From NCBI GenBank assembly GCA_009733575.1, contig ML769388.1:124001-188000 (forward strand): a DNA stretch of 64,000 nucleotides. The letters run 5' to 3'. The position numbers were made by a program, and so were the translations under genes. Below the pieces are notes generated by a model, which was given only the letters and a program-made list of their open reading frames with translations, did no database searches and was not told the origin of the DNA. Position 1 is the stretch's first letter; every line of letters begins with the position of its first letter. Of this stretch, positions 37,755 through 48,344 are shown piece after piece. This stretch comes from Gymnopus androsaceus JB14 (lineage: Eukaryota > Basidiomycota > Agaricomycetes > Agaricales > Omphalotaceae).

Positions 37755-38727
37755 ATGGGACGCACAAAAATCAACCAAGGGCCTATTAGCATAGCATACG
37801 GCTCAGACCAAATCACTGGATATTTCATCTGTGTTAAAGATACACGCTTGGAATACAGCCCCAACGTTCCCCCAGGCGTGGACAAGGTTGTTGAACTTGT
37901 AGAACAGAAGCAAGGATATGGGGGTTATTTCGATTTGCACACTGGACTGCAAGGGGGATTCGGATTTCAAGTCAGCCTTGAAACGATACTCTATTACTGG
38001 GAAAAGTATGGTGTACCGAAGAAGGATATTGAGATGGCCAGGAAAGGCGGGGATGTCGGAGTTATGAGAAACTTGAGGTTAGCACTTGCTTACTTTTGAG
38101 GTTCATGGAAGTTTACTTTCTTTACCTTTGATCAGAGACCTGCAGAACTGTGACGGAAACACACAAGTACCCAAAAAAGTACCATCTTTGAAGAGCAGGT
38201 ACCCAACCCGGCTCGTCAAAGGATACCTCTTTGCGAAAGATGCTAGCTCCCCACAGCCTGTAACAGTTGAGGTTGAGAAACTTCCTGCCAAAAATGGTGA
38301 ACAAGCGTATGAAGATCCAAATTATGGTGTTCGGAAACTCTTGCACTTGTCGCCATCTTCTTCTTTCATGTGCACGGCAATCTACTCATCTGACAGTGTC
38401 CGAGGGGGAGGTGATTACATGGTATTACAACTGTATCATGCTGGTGAGTTTTGGGTGAAACCACAATATCGGTTCAATAGATGCGTCAAAGTGTTGACGG
38501 GAGGGATAGCTTGGCATCCACAGGCAGGACCATTCGTATTGATGAAGTGTTCTGCAGAGTCGGTGCGATTTAGAGATGTTGGTGCCAAAGATTTGGCAAA
38601 TGCAGTGGAGTTTCTCAAGATTTATGGCAATGGGAACCGAAGTGATGGGAACCGAAGTGGCTGGACATTGCGGATTGGGATAAGTATCGTGTTACTAGCC
38701 GTTATCTGTGCATATTTTTATCCTTGA
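37755..38727 (+). CDS. tail-anchored protein of unknown function
   Basis: Two exons joined by a 58-nt intron (38078-38135); 304 residues. The soluble part has no signal peptide and begins MGRTKINQGPISIAYGSDQI. It contains ITGYFICVKDTRLEYSPNVP, a Gly-rich segment (GYGGYFDLHTGLQGGFGFQV) and a C-terminal domain ending VEFLKIYGNGNRSDGNRSG. A single hydrophobic helix at the very C-terminus (WTLRIGISIVLLAVICAYFY) marks a tail anchor in the ER or outer mitochondrial membrane. Just before the helix a 15-bp tandem duplication encodes GNRSD twice. I do not recognise the family. Confidence 0.65.
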
Positions 38728-40008
38728 TTCCCCAGCTAAATAAGTACTCAGATTTGTAGGATAATACCATCCAGAATCGGTTGATCGCTTAAGGCTTTCC
38801 TTGCGAAACTCCTTATACAAGTAAAGCTAGCTTTGACCTGCTGTAAATCATCACGATTCACGAACGCTTAGGTGTCATCTCTGGATTATTAATGGAAACT
38901 GACATCGTTGCAAGATGGAAGCTGTACATGTCGAGATTGCAAATAGAACAACTAAAGCAAAAAACTGGTGTCCCTTTAGAGCAGATTTCAACCTGGTATT
39001 GATTATTGCGTCCTTCAGCTAGAAGACATGGAGAAAGGTAGGTAAAACATTCATTCGATCGCACGAGAAATCCAAGAAAATGCCCAATGCTATGAATAGA
39101 GAATGAAAGTACACAACCGGCTGAATGCTAGTGGTGAGCATGGATGGGAAGCAGTATGACCAGTACTTGCGTCGGACTTTGGTCCCGGAAAGGCTAATTT
39201 AATATAGGACTGCGACACATTCCCTAGGTGCCAAATTTGGTAGTATTTTGGTTGACCAGCCTCGATCTCCACCAATATGGCACTTAGGCACTACGTATAA
39301 GTGAGTGAAATGTCCATAAGGCTCTTGACTCAAATTTGGGTCAATTATACATTGCCAATATGCCACTTGTTGGAATTATTTCCAGTTGAAATTGGTGCAA
39401 TAAGTAGCCCAATCCAGCCCTATAATACTGGCACCGCAACGATATTGTTACACACAACATTCGCCCATAATGTAGAGTAACAGTGATGTGGTCGGACTAA
39501 CTAACTATGTAAGCATTCCCACGCACCATATATGGTAAATCAAGATTAGATATTGTATTTTTCTGCCTCAGAATTACCAGTCAGACTATCCCAAGCTTTT
39601 TTAGACTGTATAGTATACTATGAATCTTGAAAGGACAGCTTTTATAAAACATTTTCACTAAATTATTGGAACTTAGGACTATCTAACACTGTGTGACTGG
39701 TGTGACAAAAAGGTGACCATCTGTAAAAATTACCAGAAATGGAGGAATGAAGAGGGAGGAGCTCAATCAGACATCTGGTGGTAAGTGCAATGGACTAAGG
39801 AGGTCCCAAAAAAGCCCCCAAATCGTCCATTTACAGGGGTGTCAAACTTTTTTTCTGGCCTGACCCCCCCGGTATTATTTGCAGCCCCTCAGTGTGGCGC
39901 TCGGCGCTAACTTGTATCCTACGTCACTAGTGATCTCAGGTTCTCAAAGCGGTTCGATTGAAAAGGCAAAGACCGTTTGCTTTCTACCACGACCACGTTC
40001 ATCTTACA
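38728..40008. other. intergenic, 1.3 kb, with small inverted repeat
   Basis: No supported gene. An imperfect inverted repeat (39224-39240 against 39272-39288, arm about 17 bp, loop about 31 bp) and a third related copy (39354-39373) suggest a worn mobile-element fragment or paired binding sites. The right end is the promoter of the 40009 gene. Confidence 0.4.
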
Positions 40009-40500
40009 ATGATTCCTCGCCTCGTTCTTGCTTCGCGTTCACGTCTCTCTGCTGCTGCATTCTTGCATTCTAGCTCTGTTCGACGAGCAGCACAGTCTCA
40101 TACGTCGGACTCGTACAACAAGGACGACACGAGTGTATCTCCTCCACCAGACTCTAAAATTCACCGTGTCGATCCGAATTCGGATGCGCAGAAGCCTCAT
40201 GAGGTGAGCCACCCTTAGGAATAGCGTTGTAACAAGTTACTTACTGCAATCCTAGTCGCCTTCAGGTAAGCGTGTTCCGTATGAAGCCAAATAGGGAGCC
40301 AATAAATGAGCCATGCAGGTCCTTATTCTCGCGTTGGTGCAGAATCTGCAGAGTACAAAAACACTGACGAGAAGTACGATGGAGATAATGACACTAGATA
40401 CGGTGGCAAAAAGCAGTATATGGAAGAGAAAGCGCCCGAAACCAGCAAGCGAGATGAAGGGCCCGAGGGCAAGAACTCACAAGGAAGGAAACCTGAATGA
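40009..40500 (+). CDS. small mitochondrial protein, unknown, with 10-nt exon
   Basis: Three coding exons, 127 residues. Exon 1 (40009-40203) starts with a strong mitochondrial presequence (MIPRLVLASRSRLSAAAFLH then SSSVRRAAQ). It ends DAQKPHE. A 52-nt intron, a 10-nt exon (TCGCCTTCAG, 40256-40265) and a 53-nt intron (40266-40318) lead to GPYSRVGAESAEYKNTDEKY. The tail is Lys/Glu-rich and ends GKNSQGRKPE. The joined centre reads HESPSGPYSRVG. I know of no function; a matrix or inner-membrane protein is the likely place. Confidence 0.65.
40256..40265 (+). other. 10-nt microexon
   Basis: Sequence TCGCCTTCAG, preceded by an acceptor (CCTAG) and followed by a donor (GTAAGC). Including it is the only way I found to join HE to GPYSRVG in frame using canonical sites on both sides. 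Confidence 0.65.
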
Positions 40501-40804
40501 AGCAATGGTGAGCGAGCTTTTTTATGTGTATCTTATTTCAAAGTAGTATTGATCTTTTCCCAGTTGTAGTTACAAACGAACTGCATCTTGTCCTGTATCA
40601 GTAAAATCTCCAAACCTTGTACCATAACAATAACTTTGAAGTACAAATTCTTGATGTATCTCTGTGATTCAGTGTGAAAGCATGCGCAATTCGATGAAGA
40701 CTGAGCAGTGAGACTGAGCGCCTTATTTAGCGCGCGCTTAGGTTAAGGCTTGTTTCTGCCATTCATATCCGTAGCTTCAGCGTAATTCCATCTTGTTTTC
40801 GAGC

Positions 40805-43241
40805 ATGGCGAGCTCGACGCTAAAACAAGTAAGCTCAGAGCCTTTGTAAACTGAATATTTCCTAATCGTCTATAGACAGCAGCGCCATCGACACTGCAGC
40901 AGGCTCAAACTGCAGCTTTGCTTTCTCTTCTCAATCTCAACGCTGAGCCACCACTTACTCCATCTTCTCAACCCTCGAAGGGCTCAAAAACACCAATCGT
41001 CGCGGGTCCCCCTGTGTTTAAAGTCTTGGTATTGGATCAGCAGACAAAAGATGTCCTGGCCACCGTGCTACGTGTTCAAGACCTACGTGACGTCGGCGTA
41101 ACATTACATGTGTAAGTTCAGCAAGAGCCTCAGTCTTTCATACATATAATCATAGAATTCTCAAGGCAATTGCATTCAACACGACCTGCGCTACCCGATG
41201 TCCCTGCAGTTTACTTTATCTCACCAACTACTGCTAATATTCGTCGGATAGCAGAGGATCTTGACAAGTCTTTGTACGAATCATTCCATTTCAACTTTGT
41301 TGAACCTCTCCCACGGGCTTTACTGGAGGAGCTTGCGGCTTCTGTAGCGCGCGATGGCACAGGAGAATTGGTGAAAGAGGTATGTTTTTATGGTCCATAT
41401 GTCCCGAATTTTTTACAGAATAGTCGCAGGTGATAGATCAATATCTGTCTTTTATTGCTCCATCCCCGTCACTCTTCTCCCTCCTTCCTCCCGCTGCGCA
41501 ACCTTCTTCAGCTACACCAGGTGCCGCAGTAGCAGCGAGTCCCGCTATTCCGACGTCAACGTATACCATCCTCAATTCTCCTTCTTCAACTGAACAACAG
41601 ATCGAGGAAGAAATTGACCGTGTGGCCAACTGGTCTCTTTAGCGTCGTTGCGACACTGGGTACGGCTCTCACCGTTTTATTTGTTCTCAAAACCTGACAT
41701 CTCATTAGGACATGTGCCATTCATTCGCGCACCTCGAGGAAATGCAGCAGAAATGGTGGCTAAGAAGTTGGAAACCAAAATTAGGGATGCTCTCATTACT
41801 GCGTCTCGGTCACATTCTTCTTCTCTCTTTTCACAAGACGCGACAGGCTTGTCGAATCTACAGCGACCGCGTGAGTCCGAAATATCTACCTTCAGTGTTT
41901 CTTGCTGATAATTCACCAGTATTACTGATTCTTGACCGAAACATTGATTTGGCATCCACTGTCTCTCATGGATGGACGTATCAAGCGTTGGTATCCGACT
42001 GTCTCGAGATTAAGCTTAATCGTGTAGTGGTCCCAGAGCCGCAAAAACGCTCTTACGATCTCGATGCCAAGGACTTCTTCTGGGCACGGAACGCAGCGAG
42101 TCCTTTCCCGGCAGTCGCAGAAGATATCGACGTCGAACTCAACAAGTATAAGCAAGATGCTGCGGAGATCACTCGAAGTACAGGAGTCAGCGATGTTAAT
42201 GACATTGCACAATTGGATCTTCTCTACCAACGCCGCCCATCTCAAGACCGCTATCACACAGTTGCCTGAGCTGACTGCGAGAAAGGCGACTTTGGACACC
42301 CATATGAATATTGCCACTGCATTGCTTGAGCAAATCAAGAAGCGAGGTCTCGACGACCTTTTCAGTACAGAGGAAGCTATTGGCAAGCAGGTGCGGCATA
42401 GCAGTTCCCTTGCGGTTATGGGTTGAAGTAACTTCTTTTTTTCGATAGACTACTCAGTCGATATTGGAGATCATGCGTGCCTCTCGTCCGGATGGAGACT
42501 TCACCGCCACAGACAAGCTTCGGCTGGTGCTAGGTGTTTTACCTCTCTTCGCCAGACAACGCCATTAGCAAAGACGATGTAGCGGAACTAGAGAAGGAGC
42601 TCAAATCAGCAGGAGCGGACGTGTCTGCGTTCGACTACGTCCGAAGGACGAGAGAAATCTCGAGGATGACTATGTCGAATACCTTGGGTGGAACTTCTAC
42701 ACCTGTCGGAGGAGCTGGTGGCCAGGGTCAACTGTTCACAGGTTTCAGTGTGTTCGGAAACAGAGTACGTTTTTAAATGCTAGACCGAGGTTTTCGCTAA
42801 TGCGACACTTATCTCTAGTTGACCGACCGGCTGAAGGAAGGCGGTCTTGATAATCTAATATCCGGCGTCAAGAACTTCCTACCAGCAAACAAACTCCTTC
42901 CGGTCACTAGATTGACCGAAGCCCTTATGGATTCGTCCTTGGCCTCCAACCAGTCTCTCCAGGAAACGGACGATTATTTGTTTTTGGATCCCCGGACGCC
43001 CAAACACGTAAACGCCGGAATGAGTGGTCCAGGAGGCAGTGGAGTAAGCAAAGGACGCCGTATGGCTTTTGCAGAGAGTTTGGTATTTATTGTCGGTGGC
43101 GCGGGATATGTCGAGTACGGGAACCTTGAAGAGTGGGCAGCCAAGACAGGCAAAAAGGTCACTTATGGTGGAACAGAGATTGTAGATCCTGGAGGGTTTG
43201 TCTCGATTTTACAAGGTTTAGGAAAAGCTGGTAATGCTTGA
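40805..43241 (+). CDS. SLY1: Sly1, Sec1/Munc18 protein of ER-Golgi transport, with frame breaks
   Basis: Sly1 is an SM protein that binds syntaxin Sed5/Ufe1 and drives SNARE pairing between ER and Golgi; it is essential in yeast. Start at 40805 (MASSTLKQ, then an intron). SM-family blocks: ALLSLLNLNAEPPL, FKVLVLDQQTKDVLATVLRV, VPAVYFISPTTANIRRIAED, LYESFHFNFVEPLPRALLEE, LLLILDRNIDLASTVSHGWT, LDTHMNIATALLEQIKKRGL and DDYLFLDPRTPK. It ends FVSILQGLGKAGNA. Three extra bases break the frame: at 41631 (VAN/GLFSVVATLG), between 42218 and 42226 (AQLDL/STNAAHLKTAI) and in the GG at 42533-42534 (LRLVL/VFYLSSPDN). Each break gives an early stop if read literally. Corrected length is about 680 residues, normal for Sly1. 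Confidence 0.9.
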
Positions 43242-43785
43242 ATATGCAATGTTTTTGGATGGACTATATTTTTATTAATTGAGTCACTGTGGCTGAGCGC
43301 ATATGCGTTAGATGTTCAAATTCAGTGCACTTGCCAGTTATTTGCTGTCGTTTCGCCGAATTCATATTTCCAACTTCGGTCTCCGAAATGACAGTCTTCG
43401 GTTGCTTTCGGTCATTGAGCATAACGAATAACGATCTGGTCATTTTTGGAACTGCTCTCTATTACTTAATTTCTCACGTTGAAGGAGATCCTAGTAAGCG
43501 CATTTGGATTGACCTTGTTATAACATTAGCTGACAATCATGTATGATATTAGTTCTTAGAGCTATACGAGACATTACTGTGCCTTGAAGCGCGCAACATT
43601 CGCGTTTAAGACCGACGGGGTAGTGGCTAAGGATCTCCTTTTGGGGACGAGACGCGACTGCATTAACATGCTAACAGCAAAGCCTGGTGCTCCTCTGTGC
43701 AAGTTTCGGAGAACGCAGTTAGGCCGCATATCTAGGCTGCATATATAAAGGTTTTGCAAGCTATCCTGCTAAGTATCACCTCACC
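43242..43785. promoter_or_regulatory. intergenic: SLY1 3' end and transcription-factor promoter
   Basis: No supported gene. A TATA-like stretch (gcatatataaag) at 43739-43750 lies about 36 bp upstream of the next ATG, so transcription may start close to the start codon. Confidence 0.45.
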
Positions 43786-45667
43786 ATGAGCTCGAGCAGT
43801 TACAATGAAGCAGCCTCACTTCGCAGAGGGCAAGCGTGCATCTCCTGTCGACGTCGGAAGATGGTAAGCCATTCTAGGGTCTCTTGCTGCTGTTGCTGCT
43901 AGCTCAACGAATTTCTGGGGTAGCGGTGCGACGGGGCGAAACCCATCTGTATGTGTCTTTTTCTTTTTTTTTGGTAGCATTAATATTCATGATACGGTAC
44001 AGGCAATCAATGTCTTAGAAGGGGGAGGCCCGAAGATTGCGAGTACACTGATGGTCATGGCCCAACGCTTACGGAGACCTTGGAAAATAACATAACTCAG
44101 CTTCAAAGGCGCATATACGAGCTGGAAAATCGTAGTCACGGTAATTCGAGAGATTCAGTGCTTCTCAATCAGCCTTACTCGAGTAGGAGCAATATCCCAG
44201 CAGGTAAGATGCTCTACAATGACGGCCTTCAATGACGATAGACTGAGATGTATTTTCAGGAGCAGCAGCCTCCAGTGAACCTCCTACCAGCCTAATTCAA
44301 CCCATGTAAGACCCAGTTTCACGTTCTCGCTCTCGAACTCAACCTTTTCGTATTAGTGTTGACAAATTTCTCGAACATGGGGATGCTTTTGGCTTTTTCC
44401 TATCTCCCTCTAATTTTCGCGCTTCTGTTGTTCTACCTTATGCCATCGGCCATCATTGGCGCCCTTCGGAATCACTTCTTACTACAGTCTACTTCTTGGG
44501 TTGTCTCTTCTCGGACGACCCAATTTGGAACTCACGTTCTCAAGGGTACCTTTCTAGCGCTCTTCAGTATGTTTCCAGTGCTCTTTCCAGCACACATCCT
44601 CAAAGGTTCTGCATACCATTCAAGCTGAGGTCCTGCTTTCGAATTACTTTTTCACAGTTGGGAAGTTGGTCGAAGGCCGATACCACATTACTGCAGCCAT
44701 GTCGATAGGCGTTGGGAGTGGGCTAAACAAAATTCGCTCTCCAGAAATGCTTTTAATGCATGGTAACGGCGATGGTACGTTCCCCCAAGCAGGCAGCGCC
44801 GTCGATGTTGGGGAGCGAGTCATCGGTTGGTGGGTGACAGTATCCTTCAACCAGTGCTGGGCAGCTGCTTTCGAGGTCAACTCTTACAATGACGCGATTA
44901 TTACCGGTTCTGAGACCCCTTGGCCGCTAACCCTTGAATATTACGCACAGGTATGCTTGATTACACTGATTGACATTCGATTGTTGAAATTCAACTGTAG
45001 GGCCATCTCAGTCACGTCCAACCCAGTCTCACTGTTGCGAGCTACCTCAACGGAACGATCCAAGATGTGACTAATAGCTCTTCTTACCTGGAACTGTTTG
45101 CAAAAGCTTCGCTCTTGTGGAAGCAGGCTCATTTGGTGAAGGAAGCGGCGGCAACAGGTCAGAATCGGAGTATACTAACTGTGTGAATCGTAGCTAATTG
45201 TATTTCTAGGTTCGAATATCGGACCTTCTTTCGAAATCACTCGAAATCGAATCAACGAATTACTGGTGATTTTGGCCAATTCGGGGAATCCGAATGGGCG
45301 GAACCTATTGCCCTGGTGCATAGCTCACGCTGCGCTCATCAGTCTCAATGGAATGAGATCTCCTACTGCTACAAGTGTGCACAGTCTACGTTCTTCTTCT
45401 CTTGCGATTCTGGAGGAGATTAGGAAGATAGTGCCTCAAAGGGTCAAACACCTTAGTCCCATCATCACAGTAAGTCTCAATATTCAAAACTCGTTTCTAT
45501 GATTGTTTACCTTGTAATAGATGATATGGGCCCTTGCAAATAGGACTCTTTTAAACGTCTTACGCACAACATCGGGTGGCGAAAGCAGAAACCTCATCGC
45601 TAGCATTCGCATCGGGGTGTCGGCCATGGAACAGTTCAGGTCGAGTTGGTCTAGTTTGACCAGTTGA
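43786..45667 (+). CDS. Zn2Cys6 fungal transcription factor, one frame break
   Basis: Start at 43786 (MSSSSYNEAASLRRGQACIS). The Zn2Cys6 binuclear cluster is spread over three exons: CISCRRRKM|RCDGAKPIC|NQCLRRGRPEDCEYTD, with all six cysteines present. A coiled dimerisation stretch follows (LENNITQLQRRIYELENR). The fungal-specific regulatory domain begins VDKFLEHGDAFGFFLSPSNF and includes LPYAIGHHWRPSESLLTTVY, HTIQAEVLLSNYFFTVGKLV, EGRYHITAAMSIGVGSGL and WWVTVSFNQCWAAAF. It ends FRSSWSSLTS. One base appears to be missing in the AAA run at 44602-44604 (HPQ[K]VLHTIQAEV); otherwise about six introns are in phase. About 490 residues. Target genes cannot be deduced. Confidence 0.85.
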
Positions 45668-45792
45668 GTCACTTTTCTTCCTTTCCTATCATTGCTTTCT
45701 GAGCTCATTTTGTTAGAATATGAGATCCACAAGGTTCGCGAAGCTCTATCAGCACTCGGTGCATGAAAAGATGCACTTAGAAGAGCAACGCT

Positions 45793-46050
45793 AGAGCATG
45801 AATAGTCCATTCACATTAGACTTAATAGCATATATTGACAGTTTCTTACTTCCTCTGTGTCCTCTTTATTTATTATGGTGCTATGTACTAAGCATTTGAT
45901 CTAGGACAAACTTCAATAGAGTACTAGAGAATGAATAGTCCATTCACATCGATATCATACATCTTCTTACTTAGTAATAGCATACGTCGACAGTTTTTTT
46001 CCATCCTTATATCCTATTTATTTATTTATGGCGCTATGTACTGAGTACTG
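45793..46050. repeat. imperfect direct duplication of ~105-125 bp
   Basis: Copy 1 (about 45793-45895) and copy 2 (about 45923-46050) both begin with atgaatagtccattcacat, share taatagcat(a) then gacagttt, and end near gcgctatgtact (gtgctatgtact in copy 1). Copy 2 has an insert after the first block. Both lie in the 3' flank between convergent genes. Confidence 0.75.
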
Positions 46051-46122
46051 AGCATTCAACATTCCGAGCTGGGCACAAGGTCAGCATACAATGTAGGCGT
46101 AGCGTGTATTTGGACGCACCTT

Positions 46123-46608
46123 TTAAGACTTCTTTTTATTACTCGTAGCAGCGCTCGATGCGCCCAAGCCCAGGCCACACAAGAAAGATATTCTCATGGA
46201 GGCTCCAATGTAGACAAAACCCACACTACCCCAGACCATTGCATTCCACTCCCAGACTTTCCAAAAGACGTCCGTACCTAGAGGCGCCATCGTTGCCAGA
46301 TGACCAAAGTCAGCGACGAGAAGGCAAAACAGCAGACGTCTCCAGGTTTTAATTGATGTCGTAGAGGAGAGAACCAAATGCTCATTCAGTGCGAATAGCA
46401 GGTAGAGATTCGCAAGTTGAAGTAGAGCCATGTTTGTCTGGGTTGTTACTAGTGGGGTAGTGGGTTTTACAATGGTGCCAGATAGACTGAGATCGTTCAG
46501 GTAGTCGTAGGGTTTGAACGCAGCATAGTAAAATCCAGCCAGAGCTGAGATTGGTTCAATGTACAGGAAAAACATTGTGTAAGGGAACGGAATCGTTGAC
46601 AATGACAT
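46123..46608 (-). CDS. DUF7704-type small multi-pass membrane protein
   Basis: Intronless frame of 161 residues. Four predicted helices: TMFFLYIEPISALAGFYYAA, QTNMALLQLANLYLLFALNE, RRLLFCLLVADFGHLATMAP and VWGSVGFVYIGASMRISFLC. The blocks FFLYIEP, QLANLYLLFALNE, LLFCLLVADFGHL and WNAMVWGSVGFVY are those I associate with fungal DUF7704 proteins. It ends with a basic tail, ATSNKKKS. Function unknown; helix pattern and length resemble small EXPERA-like proteins, which is a guess. Confidence 0.8.
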   Translation of the reverse strand: MSLSTIPFPYTMFFLYIEPISALAGFYYAAFKPYDYLNDLSLSGTIVKPTTPLVTTQTNMALLQLANLYLLFALNEHLVLSSTTSIKTWRRLLFCLLVADFGHLATMAPLGTDVFWKVWEWNAMVWGSVGFVYIGASMRISFLCGLGLGASSAATSNKKKS

Positions 46609-48344
46609 CGTGGTTCAAGATAAGATAAGTGTGCTAGAGTATGCTATAGAATAATACGGTCAATGTGGAATGCTAGTCGACGAGGTTTGGGCCCCGCGTA
46701 GCTGGGCAAACACTCACACTATCTAGACACGCGGATAACCAAGGCCGGAACGTCTGATTGACGCTGGTAGTGATTCGAGTCCAGGGATGGGAGGGTGGAG
46801 GACGAGAGAATTTGCTGTCTATGGATCTATCCAGACGACGAGCGGCAGTGAGAGAGAATGAGAAGTATGAGCGCTATCGACTCTCACGCCTGCTTATCTT
46901 ATCTTAGATGCCTAGGCCTAGGCCTGACTCTCTTGCTTTCACTCTCATCTACGCGAACCGTGATTGTTGTTATATATCCTATGATACAGCTCATGGCAGC
47001 TCGCTCATCTTTCGCTGTGTTATGAAAATACTGGACGCAATCGGATCATCGACCGTCCATACTCAATACGAAAACCAATATGCGACTGACCGGCCCATGC
47101 GACTTCCAGCAACTTCGTGGTAAGGTAATCCTCTTCACATCCCGACGGGACGCTCAACTAAACGGTTGATGAAGCTGGTGAAGGTCTTCAGGGACAAAAA
47201 GTGATTTATTGGCAAATATGAGGCGCAATGCGATACTATTAATTTTCACCAGATTTTCACTGACTAGTCCTCTTCTTGCACCTGGCAGACCTTTTGGTAT
47301 GCCGCGCGCGCGTCGAGCAGGATGGAAATTTCACGTGTCCTTCGTAGAACAGGATGCACGCAGCAATCTTTCGCGAGTCGACGGCGATTATTGTCTTGAT
47401 CTTACAGGACGCTTGATGTCAATGAAGATCTTTGCTACCAGTTGCTACCAAGTAGCCAATAACTTTCGTTTGTCTTGAATCATGGAGTGGCAATACAAAT
47501 CCCCGGTCTAGACCAATCAAGTAGTTCAAGCATCATTCGCTATCGCAACGTCCCTGCAGGAGAGTCGCAGTACTTATATGGCGATCGGCTCTACATGCAG
47601 AAAACTTTCTTTATACTCTGAATTCCACCCTCATTAGCTTCTACAAACCGTGCCATATAGGTAAACCTTCGTCGCACTTTGTTGAAGTGAAAATTCTGAT
47701 TTTTTTTCGTCTTAAGTTATCCATGGGCTGTATACCGAGTAAGATGGCTAAACGGGAAATGGTGGAGGAGCTACAGGGTGACCGCCAGTTCAATGAAAAA
47801 CACCCGAGTGGGGGAGAGGACTTGCAACCTCCGTGGCTTGCAGGGCATTCAAAGCTGGTTGTTGAGCGAGACGGCAGTATTCGAATGCGCACCTCAGTTT
47901 CATGACAGGCTTCCTGGTGAGTAATCCTCCAATTCATTTTTAGGCTTCCATTGTTGGCTTATTACTTTTTCTAGTAGTGCTTCTTTATTCCATATCCTGC
48001 GTGCATTTCAGGTGTCCATCTGGGCCTTGTGTTTTGCAGGCACCGACATGGTTACCAGTATCATCTCCGTATGACGAGGGTTGGCGGAGCAGATAGGGAG
48101 CATCAGCTTGTGCCTAGCTCTCACCCTTACTTATATTTACTCACAAATGACATACACTCTTTTCTCTTGTTCTATGTACAAATCCTCGTTCACTCTGTAA
48201 AAACTTAAACTTCGTTTTTGACTGGTTCGAAAGAGCTCTGAGGAAAGTGAAATAATTGTAAGGCCACTCTGACTTGTAACTGGAGCGAACTGAACATTTC
48301 CTTTTAAGGAATTCCGGGCGCTCAAACGCGACTTGCCAAAAAAT
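46609..48344. other. 1.7-kb intergenic region
   Basis: Holds the promoter of the DUF7704 gene on the left and the CSC1-like gene promoter on the right. Open frames at 46908, 47209 and 48137 show no family signal. One small frame with an unusual N-terminus (47723) is listed separately as doubtful. Confidence 0.35.
47723..47905 (+). CDS. doubtful 60-residue ORF with myristoylation-like start
   Basis: ATG at 47723 encodes MGCIPSKMAKREMVEELQGD and ends RDGSIRMRTSVS. MGCxxS is the usual start of N-myristoylated and palmitoylated proteins. There is no homology I can cite, no intron support, and an antisense frame of similar length overlaps it, so this may be chance. Confidence 0.2.
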   Translation: MGCIPSKMAKREMVEELQGDRQFNEKHPSGGEDLQPPWLAGHSKLVVERDGSIRMRTSVS

